Source of the DNA: 4572-13 sp964594065
GTDB lineage: Bacteria > Planctomycetota > Phycisphaerae > Sedimentisphaerales > Anaerohalosphaeraceae
DNA: 64,000 bases
NCBI GenBank assembly: GCA_964594065.1
Contig: CAZQKX010000004.1
Location: forward strand, 33,277-97,276
Reading direction: 5' to 3'
Shown: positions 35,264 through 44,059 of the stretch, piece after piece
Position numbering within the stretch: position 1 is the stretch's first letter
How the letters are laid out: every line of letters starts with the position of its first letter
Notes under the pieces: generated by a model
The model's input: the letters and a program-made list of their open reading frames with translations, nothing else
Told to the model about the DNA's origin: nothing
Databases searched by the model: none
Position numbers and translations under genes: made by a program

Positions 35264-36571
35264 TTACATTTCATCATCCACTAACATAAATTTCAGTTGG
35301 GCCTCGGCAACGACCTCGTCGCCAACCATGGCGAAACAGTTGCATTTCGCCGCCCGGCTGCGCACCTTGTCGGCTTCAGCGACCAGGATTAACTGGTCGC
35401 CGGGCATAACGGACTTACGGATCTTGACGGCATCCATCGTCAACAGGACCGCCAGTTTACCGGTGTGTTCCAGCTTCTGGGAAAACAGCAAGCCGGACAC
35501 TTGAGCCAAAGCCTCCACGATTAAAACGCCCGGCATCACCGGCGTTCCGGGGAAATGGCCCTGGAAGAAAGGCTCATTAAAGGTCACATTCTTAATGCCT
35601 TTGATGCGCCGATCCCCGTCAATCTCAATAACCTTGTCAACCATTAAAAACGGGTAGCGATGGGGCAAAATGCGTTGAATTCTTCGGATATCCAATAACG
35701 GTTTGCCCGATAGGCTTTTTTCCTTGTCCGTTTTTTGGGCGCTTTCGACGATCTTTCGCACAAGCTTGTGATTGAGGGCGTGGCCGGATTTATAAGCCAC
35801 AATACGCCCGATGACCGGACGGCCGGCAAGGCGTAAATCTCCGATCAGGTCCACGATTTTGTGCCGCACACATTCGTCGGGAAAGCGAAAACTGTTCTTG
35901 ATCGGTCCATCTGAATTAATCACCAGAATGTCTTTGGGACCCAGGTGTGTGCCGATGCCCGCTGCCTGCATTTGACGCGCTTCGGCTTCCAGCGCAAAAG
36001 TCCGGGCCCGCGCCAGGTTTTGTGCATAATTCGTTTCATTCAAATCGCACGAATAAATCTGTCGGCCGATACCGGTATGCTGGGTGTAATCCAGATCGTA
36101 AGTGATCGTCATACTGTTTCCGCCTGCCGGAAGCGCATAGATGGATTTATCCTCTTCGGTAATACAAATCGACTCGGTGATGATAAACGGTTCCTGGGTT
36201 GCGATTTGTGTAACAACGCCGCTTTTTTGGAGGGTCTTAAAGTATTCTTCACTGCTGCCGTCAAAGCCCGGAAACTCAAGGGCATCAATTTCAACGATAA
36301 GATTATCGATGTCCATTGCCGCGATCGCCGCCAGACAATGCTCCGGCGTTTCTATCGAAACATCGCCCTTTTGCAGTGCCGTTCGACGGTCGCGCGGGGC
36401 AATGTTTTCAGGCTTTATCTCGATCGAAACCGGCTTTGGAAGGTCTGTGCGCACAAAAACGATCCCCGTCTCCGGAGCGGCGGGCTTAAAGACAACCCTC
36501 ACGTCCTTACCGCTGAACAGGCCTTTTCCGGACAGCCTTGCCTCAGATTTTATCGTCTTTTGCTGCTTCAA
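35264..36571 (-). CDS. lpxC: LpxC-FabZ fusion (deacetylase / hydroxyacyl-ACP dehydratase)
   Basis: 435 residues from TTG 36571, chosen because AAAAGG lies 9 nt upstream and the product (MKQQKTIKSEARLSGKGLFSG) then aligns with normal LpxC starts; a TTG at 36592 adds seven residues. Residues 1-about 285 are zinc-dependent LpxC: zinc ligands are EHCLAAIAAMDIDN (His) and HKIVDLIGD (His and Asp). Residues about 295-435 are FabZ, with catalytic His in LPHRYPFLMVD and Glu in GVLIVEALAQ. One chain thus both commits lipid A synthesis and makes unsaturated acyl-ACP, a fusion known in Bacteroidetes and relatives. The 5' end overlaps lpxD by 29 bp. Confidence 0.95.
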   Translation of the reverse strand: MKQQKTIKSEARLSGKGLFSGKDVRVVFKPAAPETGIVFVRTDLPKPVSIEIKPENIAPRDRRTALQKGDVSIETPEHCLAAIAAMDIDNLIVEIDALEFPGFDGSSEEYFKTLQKSGVVTQIATQEPFIITESICITEEDKSIYALPAGGNSMTITYDLDYTQHTGIGRQIYSCDLNETNYAQNLARARTFALEAEARQMQAAGIGTHLGPKDILVINSDGPIKNSFRFPDECVRHKIVDLIGDLRLAGRPVIGRIVAYKSGHALNHKLVRKIVESAQKTDKEKSLSGKPLLDIRRIQRILPHRYPFLMVDKVIEIDGDRRIKGIKNVTFNEPFFQGHFPGTPVMPGVLIVEALAQVSGLLFSQKLEHTGKLAVLLTMDAVKIRKSVMPGDQLILVAEADKVRSRAAKCNCFAMVGDEVVAEAQLKFMLVDDEM

Positions 36572-37601
36572 GTTTCTCAACCTTTTTGCCAAGTTGTTTA
36601 AGTTCTTTTGAAAGTTCCGGCAGCCGCTGGTAGACGCTCATGCACCGCAACTCCCGCGACATTTCCTGCGGGATGGTACCCAGAAGCTTTTGCCCGGCAG
36701 GAACATCACGACTGGCCGCTGTCTGCTTGCCCAGGATAGCCCCGTCGCCGATCTGAAGGTTGTCAGACGAACCGGCAGCCCCGGCAAAAATGACACCGTT
36801 GCCCACCTGGGTGCTTCCGGCAATGCCGACGTGGCCGGCTAACAAACACAATTTCCCGATCTTTACATTATGCGCGATCTGAACCAGATTGTCGATCTTT
36901 GTACCGGCACCGATCACCGTATTTCCAAACTTTGCTCTGTCGATACAACTGTTGGCGCCGACCTCAACGCCGTCTTCAATGATAACGCCGCCATTATGCG
37001 GGACCAACTGATGTTGACCGTCAATAAACGAATAGCCGAACCCTGTCGACCCAATTGTCGAGTTCGCCTGAATAATACAGAAGTTGCCAATTTGACAATT
37101 GTGATACACCGCTACGTTGCTGTCCAGACGGCAATCCCTTCCAATGGTGGTATTTTCGCCAACCGAACATCCCGGACCGATCGTGCTGTGGTCGGCGATC
37201 CGGACTCCATGACCGATATAGGTCCGCGGGCCTACCGTGACAGTCGAGGCCAATTCCGCATCGGCCTCGACGACAGCCGTCGGGTGAATGCCTTCAAAAG
37301 ACGTCAGCTTCGGGGCAAAGATCGTCAACACGGCGATAAGACCGCGATTGACATTGTCCACCACCAACTGAGCCGGGCCGGACAGATCCATCTTTTTGTC
37401 CACAATGACCGCGGCGGCCTTTGTGCCGCTTAGCTCTTTTGCGTGTTTGGCCGAGGTCAGAAAACAAATCTCGCTTTGACCGGCCCCCCGAATGGTATTG
37501 ACACCGGTAATAGACTGGTTGCCGTCACCGACTAACTGGGCGCTAATCTGTTCGGCAAGTTGTGACAGCAATAATGTTTCAGGTTCCATCGAGCCGCTCA
37601 T
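36543..37601 (-). CDS. lpxD: UDP-3-O-acylglucosamine N-acyltransferase (LpxD)
   Basis: 352 residues. An N-terminal nucleotide-binding domain (about 1-100, with TRGAGQSEICFLT-like start) is followed by a left-handed beta-helix of hexapeptides and a short charged helical tail (LKQLGKKVEKLEAAKDD). The active-site His is in LVQIAHNVKIG. It adds the second 3-hydroxyacyl chain in lipid A synthesis. ATG 37601 is used; an in-frame ATG four codons later is possible. The tail is translated in a frame overlapping the lpxC start. Confidence 0.95.
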   Translation of the reverse strand: MSGSMEPETLLLSQLAEQISAQLVGDGNQSITGVNTIRGAGQSEICFLTSAKHAKELSGTKAAAVIVDKKMDLSGPAQLVVDNVNRGLIAVLTIFAPKLTSFEGIHPTAVVEADAELASTVTVGPRTYIGHGVRIADHSTIGPGCSVGENTTIGRDCRLDSNVAVYHNCQIGNFCIIQANSTIGSTGFGYSFIDGQHQLVPHNGGVIIEDGVEVGANSCIDRAKFGNTVIGAGTKIDNLVQIAHNVKIGKLCLLAGHVGIAGSTQVGNGVIFAGAAGSSDNLQIGDGAILGKQTAASRDVPAGQKLLGTIPQEMSRELRCMSVYQRLPELSKELKQLGKKVEKLEAAKDDKI

Positions 37602-37651
37602 ATTTCGCTAAAATTCGCTTTATGTTCTTTCCGCAACGATCTTTCGTTCCG

Positions 37652-38248
37652 TTATTTCACATCGTCCAGGGCAGCTAACACTTCCTGAGTAATATCATAC
37701 TTTTCGTTGCGGTAGAGCAGTTTTTTGGTCACAATGGTCTGCATAATATCCGGCCGCATCGGATCTTTCAGGTCCAGCTCTTCATTGGCAATAATGAGAT
37801 CCAGGCCCTTCTTTTTAGCAACGTCCTGGACAACCAACAGAAGCTGTTCGTAAAGTTTTTCGGTCCAGAGGTCCTTCTCCCCATTCCACAATTCCTTATA
37901 CGCTGAATCTTTTGACTGAAGAATCGCGCGTTTTTCGATAAACTTTTTCAACAGCGCCCGGTGGTCCTCACTGCCGGGGGTGTGGATCTTTAAATTTGCG
38001 CTCAGTGAATCAAGCTCACTTTTCATAACGGCAAATTCTGCTTCGATCTGTTGAGCTTCTTTCTGTTTTTGCTCTTGCCATGTTTTGAACTTTTTGCATT
38101 CCTGAATTACTTTGGTCACATCAACCACCGCGATTTTCGCGGGCGCAACCTCTGAACCGGCATCCAGTTTGCCCTGTTGATAAACCCCCATAATCATCAA
38201 AACACCCACCACTATCACAACGGTATAATATGTTGATTTTTTCATCAA
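37652..38248 (-). CDS. ompH: OmpH/Skp-family periplasmic chaperone
   Basis: 198 residues. An N-terminal hydrophobic anchor or signal (TYYTVVIVVGVLMIMGVY) is followed by the family start KIAVVDVTKVIQECKKFK, a long coiled coil (about 55-140) and the closing strand GLDLIIANEELDL. Skp-type trimers carry unfolded outer-membrane proteins to BamA. Its place directly between bamA and lpxD is the classic arrangement in Gram-negative bacteria. Confidence 0.9.
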   Translation of the reverse strand: MMKKSTYYTVVIVVGVLMIMGVYQQGKLDAGSEVAPAKIAVVDVTKVIQECKKFKTWQEQKQKEAQQIEAEFAVMKSELDSLSANLKIHTPGSEDHRALLKKFIEKRAILQSKDSAYKELWNGEKDLWTEKLYEQLLLVVQDVAKKKGLDLIIANEELDLKDPMRPDIMQTIVTKKLLYRNEKYDITQEVLAALDDVK

Positions 38249-38290
38249 AGTTCCTTTCCTGTTTCAAATATTTATTCGAATTTCTGTCGT

Positions 38291-40606
38291 TTAGAACAAG
38301 GCGCCTACTGAGAAACTGAACGCCTGGGTTTCATCTTTTGAGTCTTTCATGATGGGCGTGGCCAATTCAAATCGCATTGGCACCGGACCGAAAAACTGCG
38401 GAATCAAAATCTGCACGCCCGCACCCAGCGACGCACGAACGCCGCCGGATTCAACCATTCCAACATCCGTAAAGAAGAGGGCCGAGAAGGTCTCGCTGCC
38501 CAGCGGAACCGCTACTTCGGCGTTTCCGGTAACCACCCAGTCACTGCCGACCGCGTCATCTTCAGTACCGCTGCGAGGACTGATTCCGCGATATTCAAAA
38601 CCGCGCAGCGAACCCGTGCCGCCCACATAGAACTTTTCAAAGAGCGGAGCATCCCCAATAATCGCCGCACCAAACACTTTAGTTTCAAGCACGGTTTTGT
38701 GTTCTGACAGGTCTTCGTATAGCGTTTTATACCACCGCTGCGTAGCGCTGATAACGCCAAATGTGTTATCCCCGAAAACCTGTTCATAGCCGGCATCGAA
38801 ATGATATCCGCGGCTGGGGATAAAACGACTGTCCGTGGTCTTTTTCTGTATATAAAAACGCGATCCAAATAGATTGTTGCCGCCTTTTACGTCCCTGACT
38901 TCCTTGGGTGCTGTTGTGTCAAGGTGTGTAATGTCAACGTTTTCCGCGCGGAAACTGACACCTCGCCGCCAGCGAGTCGGATAGCGTTTTTCAAGAGCAA
39001 CGGTTGCCCCCAGACGACCTTCATCATACGACTCCCGCCCCCGCTCGAAGCTGGATGCCCCTAAGCTCAGTGCAACCGGTTTGTCATATAAATACGGCTC
39101 TGTAAAACTAACCGAATACGTGCTGACGACCGTGCCGGGATTCAGGGAAATCCGAAACCGCTGCCCGGCTCCGCGAAACGCCTTGCCGGTCAATAATTCG
39201 CCCCAGCTTTCCGGGGTATCGGTAATATCAAAGTTGCGTTGATCGAGCGAGATCTGCCCCATCACGCCGCTGTCACTGGCGACCCCGGCCCCGACCATAA
39301 TCGAGCCCGTCTGTCCTTCCTGAATCGTCACATGGGCATCGCGCGTACCGGGGCCCTCGCCAACCGGATAGATCGTCGCCGACTCGGTCACCACGGTTTG
39401 CTTAATAATCTTTTCAAGCTCACCTTCTCCGTTACCGCGGGCAATGTCTGCATTATACCATTCGCCCGGCAGGAATTCCTCTTCATCCATCACCCGACGA
39501 ATTACATGATCCTGAATCGTGGTGTTGCCCGAAATAATAACCTCGCCGATGCGATAGCGTTCGTTTTCCTTGATATCAAATTCGACTTTCACCCGGGCAT
39601 CCGGCAGAAACGTCCGATTCGCCTGAACGCGGGCATCAATGAATCCCGCCTGGCCGTATTTCGCTTTGATTTTCTTTACATCAAATTCCGCCCATGCTTC
39701 GCTGTAATAATAATCCTTTCGAAGCTTTGTATCTTTCTGAAGTGTTTCGATATCAAAGAAGCGGTTTCCGGCATAGTGAATCGAATCAACCAGATAAACG
39801 GGCCCTTCGGTGATGGTAAATGTTATATCGCATTTTTTGTTGTCATCATTAAAACGAACGGCATTTTTTACCTGGGCGTCAAGAAAAGCCTTTTTGTGAT
39901 AAATTTCCAGCAGTTTCTGTGTGTCTTCCTCAAGCTGTTCAGCATTATAATAGGCCGAAAAGAGGAAGATCTTTTTCTTTTTGGTTTTAATGGCTCTAGC
40001 CAGCTTCCGGCTGGACAGGGACTCGTTGCCGACAAAGTTTACAGAGATTATTTTTGTCCGCGGTCCCTCGTTGATCGTATAAATCACATTGCCTTTCGGT
40101 ATCGCCGTCTCATCAAGCCCGACAACGATCCAGGGGTAACCTTTTTTCTTGTAAAGCTCAGTAATTGCGTCCACGCCGGCTCGAACGGCAAAAATATCCA
40201 GATAATCGCCACGCTTAAACGTCAAGTCCTTGGCCAGCGTCTGAACTTTGAATTTTTCATGGCCTCTAAAAAAGATGCCTCGAACCAGGTTGCGCTCAAC
40301 CACAACATAGGTCAACAGTATCTTTCCATCCTGAATCTTGGCGTTATAGTAAGCCGACTCGGCCGCATCAAACTCAGCGATACGCTTGGCGTCTTCGGCT
40401 GAAAGTTTGGAATTAAACGGCTGCCCGGAACGGGCACGTACTTTCGTAAGAACCTGTGCGCGCGTCAGCGTTACATTACCCACAACCTCAATGTTTCCGA
40501 TCGTCAATCCTTCCGGTGATGTTTCCGCCAACAAAGCTGGCGTAAAAACGCTAACACATAAAACAACCGCCAAAAAAATGACAAACAATTTCCAACCTTG
40601 CCGCAT
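38291..40606 (-). CDS. bamA: Outer membrane protein assembly factor BamA
   Basis: 771 residues from ATG 40606, six bases after AAGGAG; two upstream in-frame starts lack that spacing. A signal peptide (ending ALLA) leads to five POTRA domains, visible as repeated strands such as TIGNIEVVGN, LVRGIFFRGH, KIISVNFVGN, LVDSIHYAGN and RIGEVIISGN. The C-terminal 350 residues are a 16-strand Omp85 barrel with the conserved VGGTGSLRGFEYRGISPR loop (the VRGF/Y equivalent) and a final FSFSVGALF strand. It inserts outer-membrane barrels. Its presence with lpx genes shows an LPS-type outer membrane. Confidence 0.96.
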   Translation of the reverse strand: MRQGWKLFVIFLAVVLCVSVFTPALLAETSPEGLTIGNIEVVGNVTLTRAQVLTKVRARSGQPFNSKLSAEDAKRIAEFDAAESAYYNAKIQDGKILLTYVVVERNLVRGIFFRGHEKFKVQTLAKDLTFKRGDYLDIFAVRAGVDAITELYKKKGYPWIVVGLDETAIPKGNVIYTINEGPRTKIISVNFVGNESLSSRKLARAIKTKKKKIFLFSAYYNAEQLEEDTQKLLEIYHKKAFLDAQVKNAVRFNDDNKKCDITFTITEGPVYLVDSIHYAGNRFFDIETLQKDTKLRKDYYYSEAWAEFDVKKIKAKYGQAGFIDARVQANRTFLPDARVKVEFDIKENERYRIGEVIISGNTTIQDHVIRRVMDEEEFLPGEWYNADIARGNGEGELEKIIKQTVVTESATIYPVGEGPGTRDAHVTIQEGQTGSIMVGAGVASDSGVMGQISLDQRNFDITDTPESWGELLTGKAFRGAGQRFRISLNPGTVVSTYSVSFTEPYLYDKPVALSLGASSFERGRESYDEGRLGATVALEKRYPTRWRRGVSFRAENVDITHLDTTAPKEVRDVKGGNNLFGSRFYIQKKTTDSRFIPSRGYHFDAGYEQVFGDNTFGVISATQRWYKTLYEDLSEHKTVLETKVFGAAIIGDAPLFEKFYVGGTGSLRGFEYRGISPRSGTEDDAVGSDWVVTGNAEVAVPLGSETFSALFFTDVGMVESGGVRASLGAGVQILIPQFFGPVPMRFELATPIMKDSKDETQAFSFSVGALF

Positions 40607-40634
40607 TTTCATCTCCTTATGATCTGTCCCGTGT

Positions 40635-42068
40635 TTAAAAGGGGTCTGGTATATGGCTCTGTGTTTTAAACCGGGTCGTTTTATTATCAAAGACAAAATT
40701 CACCACACCCGTCGGCCCGTTTCTCTGTTTGGCAATTATGACTTCAGCAGCATTTACTTTATCCGGATTCGCATCTTCCCATCCGGGATCGCTGCGGTGA
40801 TAATATGCTTCGCGGTGCAGCAGCATAATGACATCAGCGTCCTGCTCAATCGAGCCGCTCTCGCGTAAATCGCTCATGAAAGGTCGGTGTCCTTCACGAC
40901 CTTCAGATGCTCGATTCAACTGACTTAGGACCACGACCGGAATATCCAGTTCCCGCGCCAGCGCTTTGAGGTAACGCGAAATCGTGCTGATTTCCTGCTG
41001 GCGTGATTCTACACGTCCGCCTAAACTCATTAATTGCATATAATCAATAAAAACCACCTGAATATCATGTTGGCTTTTGAGACGACGGCACTTGGCACGA
41101 ATCATCAGGGGTGTTAATCCGGGGCTGTCATCGATAAAGATCGGCTTTTCGTATAATTTGCCGCATGCATCTGATAGCCTTGCATAATCATCTGTGCTGA
41201 TATTTCCCTTGCGAATATCCTGAGAATTAACCCCGCTCTGACTACTTAAAAACCGCTCGACTAACTGATGCTTTCCCATTTCGAGTGAAAAAATAGCCGC
41301 CGGAATATTCTGGCTAACAGCAATATTCTCCGCCAGGTTCAATGCGAATGTCGTCTTTCCCATACTGGGGCGACCGGCTACAATGATCATTTCCCCGCCA
41401 TGCAATCCGCAAAGATAATCATCCAACTCCATATATTCAGTCGCAATACCTGTAACATCAGAATTGTTGTCCCGGCGGGAATCAATGTTATCCAAGACCT
41501 CGGTGATCAGGTTTTTGACCGGTTCGGCAGACCCCTGGATCTTCTTTTCAGTCACTTCAAAGATGCGCTGTTCGGCAACGTCCAGTTTCTCGCCGACATC
41601 TCCGCCTTCATCGCAGGCGTCGTTCAGGATCTCACCACAGGTGCGCGCTAATTCACGCAACATCGATTTTTCGTTGACGATCTTAGCGTAGTATTCGGCA
41701 CTGGCTGCCGAGGGAACCGACTCGATCACCCGCACCAGGTAGTCCACCCCGCCAATCGCGTCCAGGCTTTTGCGCTTTTTCAGCTCATCACGAAGAAGAA
41801 CCAGATCGATCTGGCTGTTCCTTTCATACAGGGACCGAATGGCTTCAAAAATAATACGGTGTTCCGTTAACGAAAAACAGTCTTCGCCAATGTGCTCCAC
41901 CACATCACCAATGCACTCACGATCCAGCAGCATCGAGCCGAGCACTGCCGCCTCCGCTTCGGGAGAAGCCGGCATTTTTCGCCCCTGCAAAAGCTGCTGC
42001 AAGTCAGCATCCGTCCAGGCTTCACGCTTCTGTATTTGTGTCTTCTTCGATTGCGTCAACGGTCTCAT
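40635..42068 (-). CDS. dnaB: Replicative DNA helicase DnaB
   Basis: 477 residues. The N-terminal domain starts SPEAEAAVLGSMLLDRECIGDV. The C-terminal RecA-like motor has Walker A (AGRPSMGKTTFALNLA), Walker B (VQVVFIDYMQLM) and the SxxSQLNR-type segment VVLSQLNRASEGREGHRP. No intein or insertion is seen. The ATG lies inside the 3' end of rplI (47-bp overlap), so translation is probably coupled. A start 32 codons later (MPASPEAEAAV) with GGGG ahead is possible but would trim the usual N-terminal arm. Confidence 0.96.
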   Translation of the reverse strand: MRPLTQSKKTQIQKREAWTDADLQQLLQGRKMPASPEAEAAVLGSMLLDRECIGDVVEHIGEDCFSLTEHRIIFEAIRSLYERNSQIDLVLLRDELKKRKSLDAIGGVDYLVRVIESVPSAASAEYYAKIVNEKSMLRELARTCGEILNDACDEGGDVGEKLDVAEQRIFEVTEKKIQGSAEPVKNLITEVLDNIDSRRDNNSDVTGIATEYMELDDYLCGLHGGEMIIVAGRPSMGKTTFALNLAENIAVSQNIPAAIFSLEMGKHQLVERFLSSQSGVNSQDIRKGNISTDDYARLSDACGKLYEKPIFIDDSPGLTPLMIRAKCRRLKSQHDIQVVFIDYMQLMSLGGRVESRQQEISTISRYLKALARELDIPVVVLSQLNRASEGREGHRPFMSDLRESGSIEQDADVIMLLHREAYYHRSDPGWEDANPDKVNAAEVIIAKQRNGPTGVVNFVFDNKTTRFKTQSHIPDPF

Positions 42069-42513
42069 CCTGAGATACTACGATTACGTGAATGCTCGCC
42101 GATAATTCAGCCGTCATCCTCAACGTAACATCATATGTGCCAAGTTCCTTAATATGACCACCGGACAAACGCACCATGTTATCCTGAACCGCAAATCCCT
42201 GCTGGCGCAGATTATCGGCGATATCACGTTCTGCAACAGAACCAAATAAATGGCCAAGATCGTTCGCTTTTGCCGCAAGAACCACTTCGGCGCCTTCGAC
42301 GCCGGCGGCCAGTGTTTCTTTTTCTTTCAATGCAAGCTGGCGCTTCTCTGCACGACTTGCTTTTTCGTCGGCCAGAGCCTTAATATTAGCCTCGGTCGGT
42401 ACACCGGCCAGACCCTGCGGCAACAGGTAATTGCGGGCATAGCCGTCTTTGACATCTACAATGTCACCCAGCCAACCCAGCATTTCCACATCATCAAATA
42501 AAAGTACCTTCAT
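42022..42513 (-). CDS. rplI: 50S ribosomal protein bL9
   Basis: 163 residues from ATG 42513, with GGAGAG 8 nt upstream. The N-terminus MKVLLFDDVEMLGWLGDIVDV and the block GYARNYLLPQGLA are diagnostic of bL9. The connecting helix and C-terminal domain (LFGSVAERDIADNL) follow, with an acidic tail. Its last 47 bp overlap the start of dnaB. It stabilises the large subunit near the L1 stalk. Confidence 0.96.
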   Translation of the reverse strand: MKVLLFDDVEMLGWLGDIVDVKDGYARNYLLPQGLAGVPTEANIKALADEKASRAEKRQLALKEKETLAAGVEGAEVVLAAKANDLGHLFGSVAERDIADNLRQQGFAVQDNMVRLSGGHIKELGTYDVTLRMTAELSASIHVIVVSQDETVDAIEEDTNTEA

Positions 42514-42581
42514 TATAGTCTCTCTCCATATTTTTTCTACACAATTCACTTAAATGCCGTAAGTTGTTACAAAATATCGCC

Positions 42582-42839
42582 TTAGCTTGTGTACGGCAGT
42601 AATGCCATAAACCGTGCGCGTTTAATGGCTGTTTTAACCTTGCGCTGACAACCGGCACAATTACCGCTGCGTTTGCGAGAAAAGATTTTGCTGCGGTTGG
42701 TTAACAGTTTCTGCAAGACATCGATATCTTTATAATCAATGTACTTTTTTCCTTCCCTGCAGAAACGGCACTGGGTCTGTTCGCGAATTGTTAAGTTCGC
42801 CTTTTTTTTCCGTTTGTTTGTTTGTTTGGGTCTTGGCAT
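42582..42839 (-). CDS. rpsR: 30S ribosomal protein bS18
   Basis: 85 residues. CRFC and CAGC pairs form the zinc-binding (C+) type of bS18, followed by the conserved IKRARFMALLPYTS end. It sits in the usual rpsF-ssb-rpsR-rplI order, 68 bp before rplI. Confidence 0.95.
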   Translation of the reverse strand: MPRPKQTNKRKKKANLTIREQTQCRFCREGKKYIDYKDIDVLQKLLTNRSKIFSRKRSGNCAGCQRKVKTAIKRARFMALLPYTS

Positions 42840-42917
42840 TTTTATTCCTGCTTGATTGATTAGATTGTCTATTGGTTCCTGATAACAATTGATCCCGGCC
42901 GGACCGACCGAACCGGG

Positions 42918-43349
42918 CTAAAATGGAATATCGTCCTCTGTCCCTGCGCCATAGGGAGCATCCGCGGCGGCATTCGGAGAATCTTTTTGAGCTGCCGGTT
43001 TGCCGCCGCCTTGGCCGCCACCTCGCCCAAGGAATTCAAAATTCTCGACAAAAACACGGAGTTTGCTGCGCTTTGAGCCGTCCTGTCCCTGCCAACTGTC
43101 GAACTTGAGCCGACCCTCGACGAAAATCGGTTCGCCTTTTTTGAAATACTGGTTGATCACCTCAGCACGCTTGCCAAACATCTGGCAGTCCACAAAGCAG
43201 ACATCTTCGCCCTGGCTGCCGTCTTGCTTTTTATACCGCCGACTGATCGCCAGGCCAAATTCAACCACGGGTGTTTGGCTGGGTAAATAAGACAACTGCG
43301 GGTCCCGTGTCATATTTCCCATCAATAACACTTTATTCAGATTTGCCAT
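42918..43349 (-). CDS. ssb: Single-stranded DNA-binding protein
   Basis: 143 residues from ATG 43349 with AAAGGACAGGAC upstream. The OB-fold domain (MANLNKVLLMGNMTRDPQL to FVENFEFLG, residues 1-110) is followed by a short glycine-rich linker and the acidic tip DDIPF that recruits partner proteins. It lies between rpsF and rpsR as in many bacteria. Confidence 0.96.
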   Translation of the reverse strand: MANLNKVLLMGNMTRDPQLSYLPSQTPVVEFGLAISRRYKKQDGSQGEDVCFVDCQMFGKRAEVINQYFKKGEPIFVEGRLKFDSWQGQDGSKRSKLRVFVENFEFLGRGGGQGGGKPAAQKDSPNAAADAPYGAGTEDDIPF

Positions 43350-43410
43350 TGTCCTGTCCTTTCTCGAGAATAAGGGTCGCGCTTTCGTCACTCATGCAAA
43401 CAATGGGCAC

Positions 43411-43953
43411 TTAAACGACTTTTTCCTCACTGGAGCCATCGTCTTTAGTAACGTCTTCATCAACTGTGCCGGCATCTTCAACAGCTTCCTGGCCGGCCTC
43501 TTCGACAGGAGCGGCTTCAACTGCCTCGACGGCCTCAGTTGTCTCAACTGCATCCTCAGCAGGCGCAGCTTCCGCAGGCTCTGTCTTGGCTGGCGGGGTT
43601 TCCACAACAGCAGTTTCGGCAGGCGTCGCTTTTTCGATGTCTGTCTGGCTCATTCGATCACCTCGCAGGATCATGACACGTATCAACTGTTCGGAAAGCT
43701 GAACATCTCGCTCGATCCCTTTCACTTTTTCAGGGTCACAATTAAAATATACCAGAATGTACAGCCCGCGTACTTTTCCCTGGACTTCATAAGCCATCCG
43801 CCGTTCATCCCATTTTTTCAGGGAGACTACCTCGGCACCCGCGCGATCCATGACACGTTGAATCTCATCGATCATTTTCTGCCAGTCTTGCGCAGCAAGA
43901 CCGGAATCGATCAGGAACATGCCTTCGTAAAGTCTTTTTACAACTGTTTCCAA
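43411..43953 (-). CDS. rpsF: 30S ribosomal protein bS6 with long acidic tail
   Basis: 180 residues from TTG 43953, fixed by a perfect AGGAGGT six bases upstream (43960-43966). Residues 1-about 100 are the bS6 fold (RLYEGMFLIDSG start, VKGIERDVQLSEQLIRVMILR end). Residues about 105-180 are a low-complexity Ala/Glu/Val/Pro tail with no structure evident, roughly doubling the usual length. Extended acidic S6 tails occur elsewhere; in E. coli S6 gains glutamates after translation. The role here is unknown. Confidence 0.93.
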   Translation of the reverse strand: METVVKRLYEGMFLIDSGLAAQDWQKMIDEIQRVMDRAGAEVVSLKKWDERRMAYEVQGKVRGLYILVYFNCDPEKVKGIERDVQLSEQLIRVMILRGDRMSQTDIEKATPAETAVVETPPAKTEPAEAAPAEDAVETTEAVEAVEAAPVEEAGQEAVEDAGTVDEDVTKDDGSSEEKVV

Positions 43954-44059
43954 GTTAATACCTCCTATGATTAAGGATTTTATTTTTTCTTTATTCAATT
44001 TTATTACTTAATTCCGAAATCCGTGTTTCGGATATTTCAATCACGCGTCGGCCGTAAAT

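Noticed and set aside
44014..44031. Hairpin CCGAAA...TTTCGG between pth and rpsF
   Set aside because: Six-bp stem without a following T-run on the reverse strand; the genes also seem to be co-transcribed.
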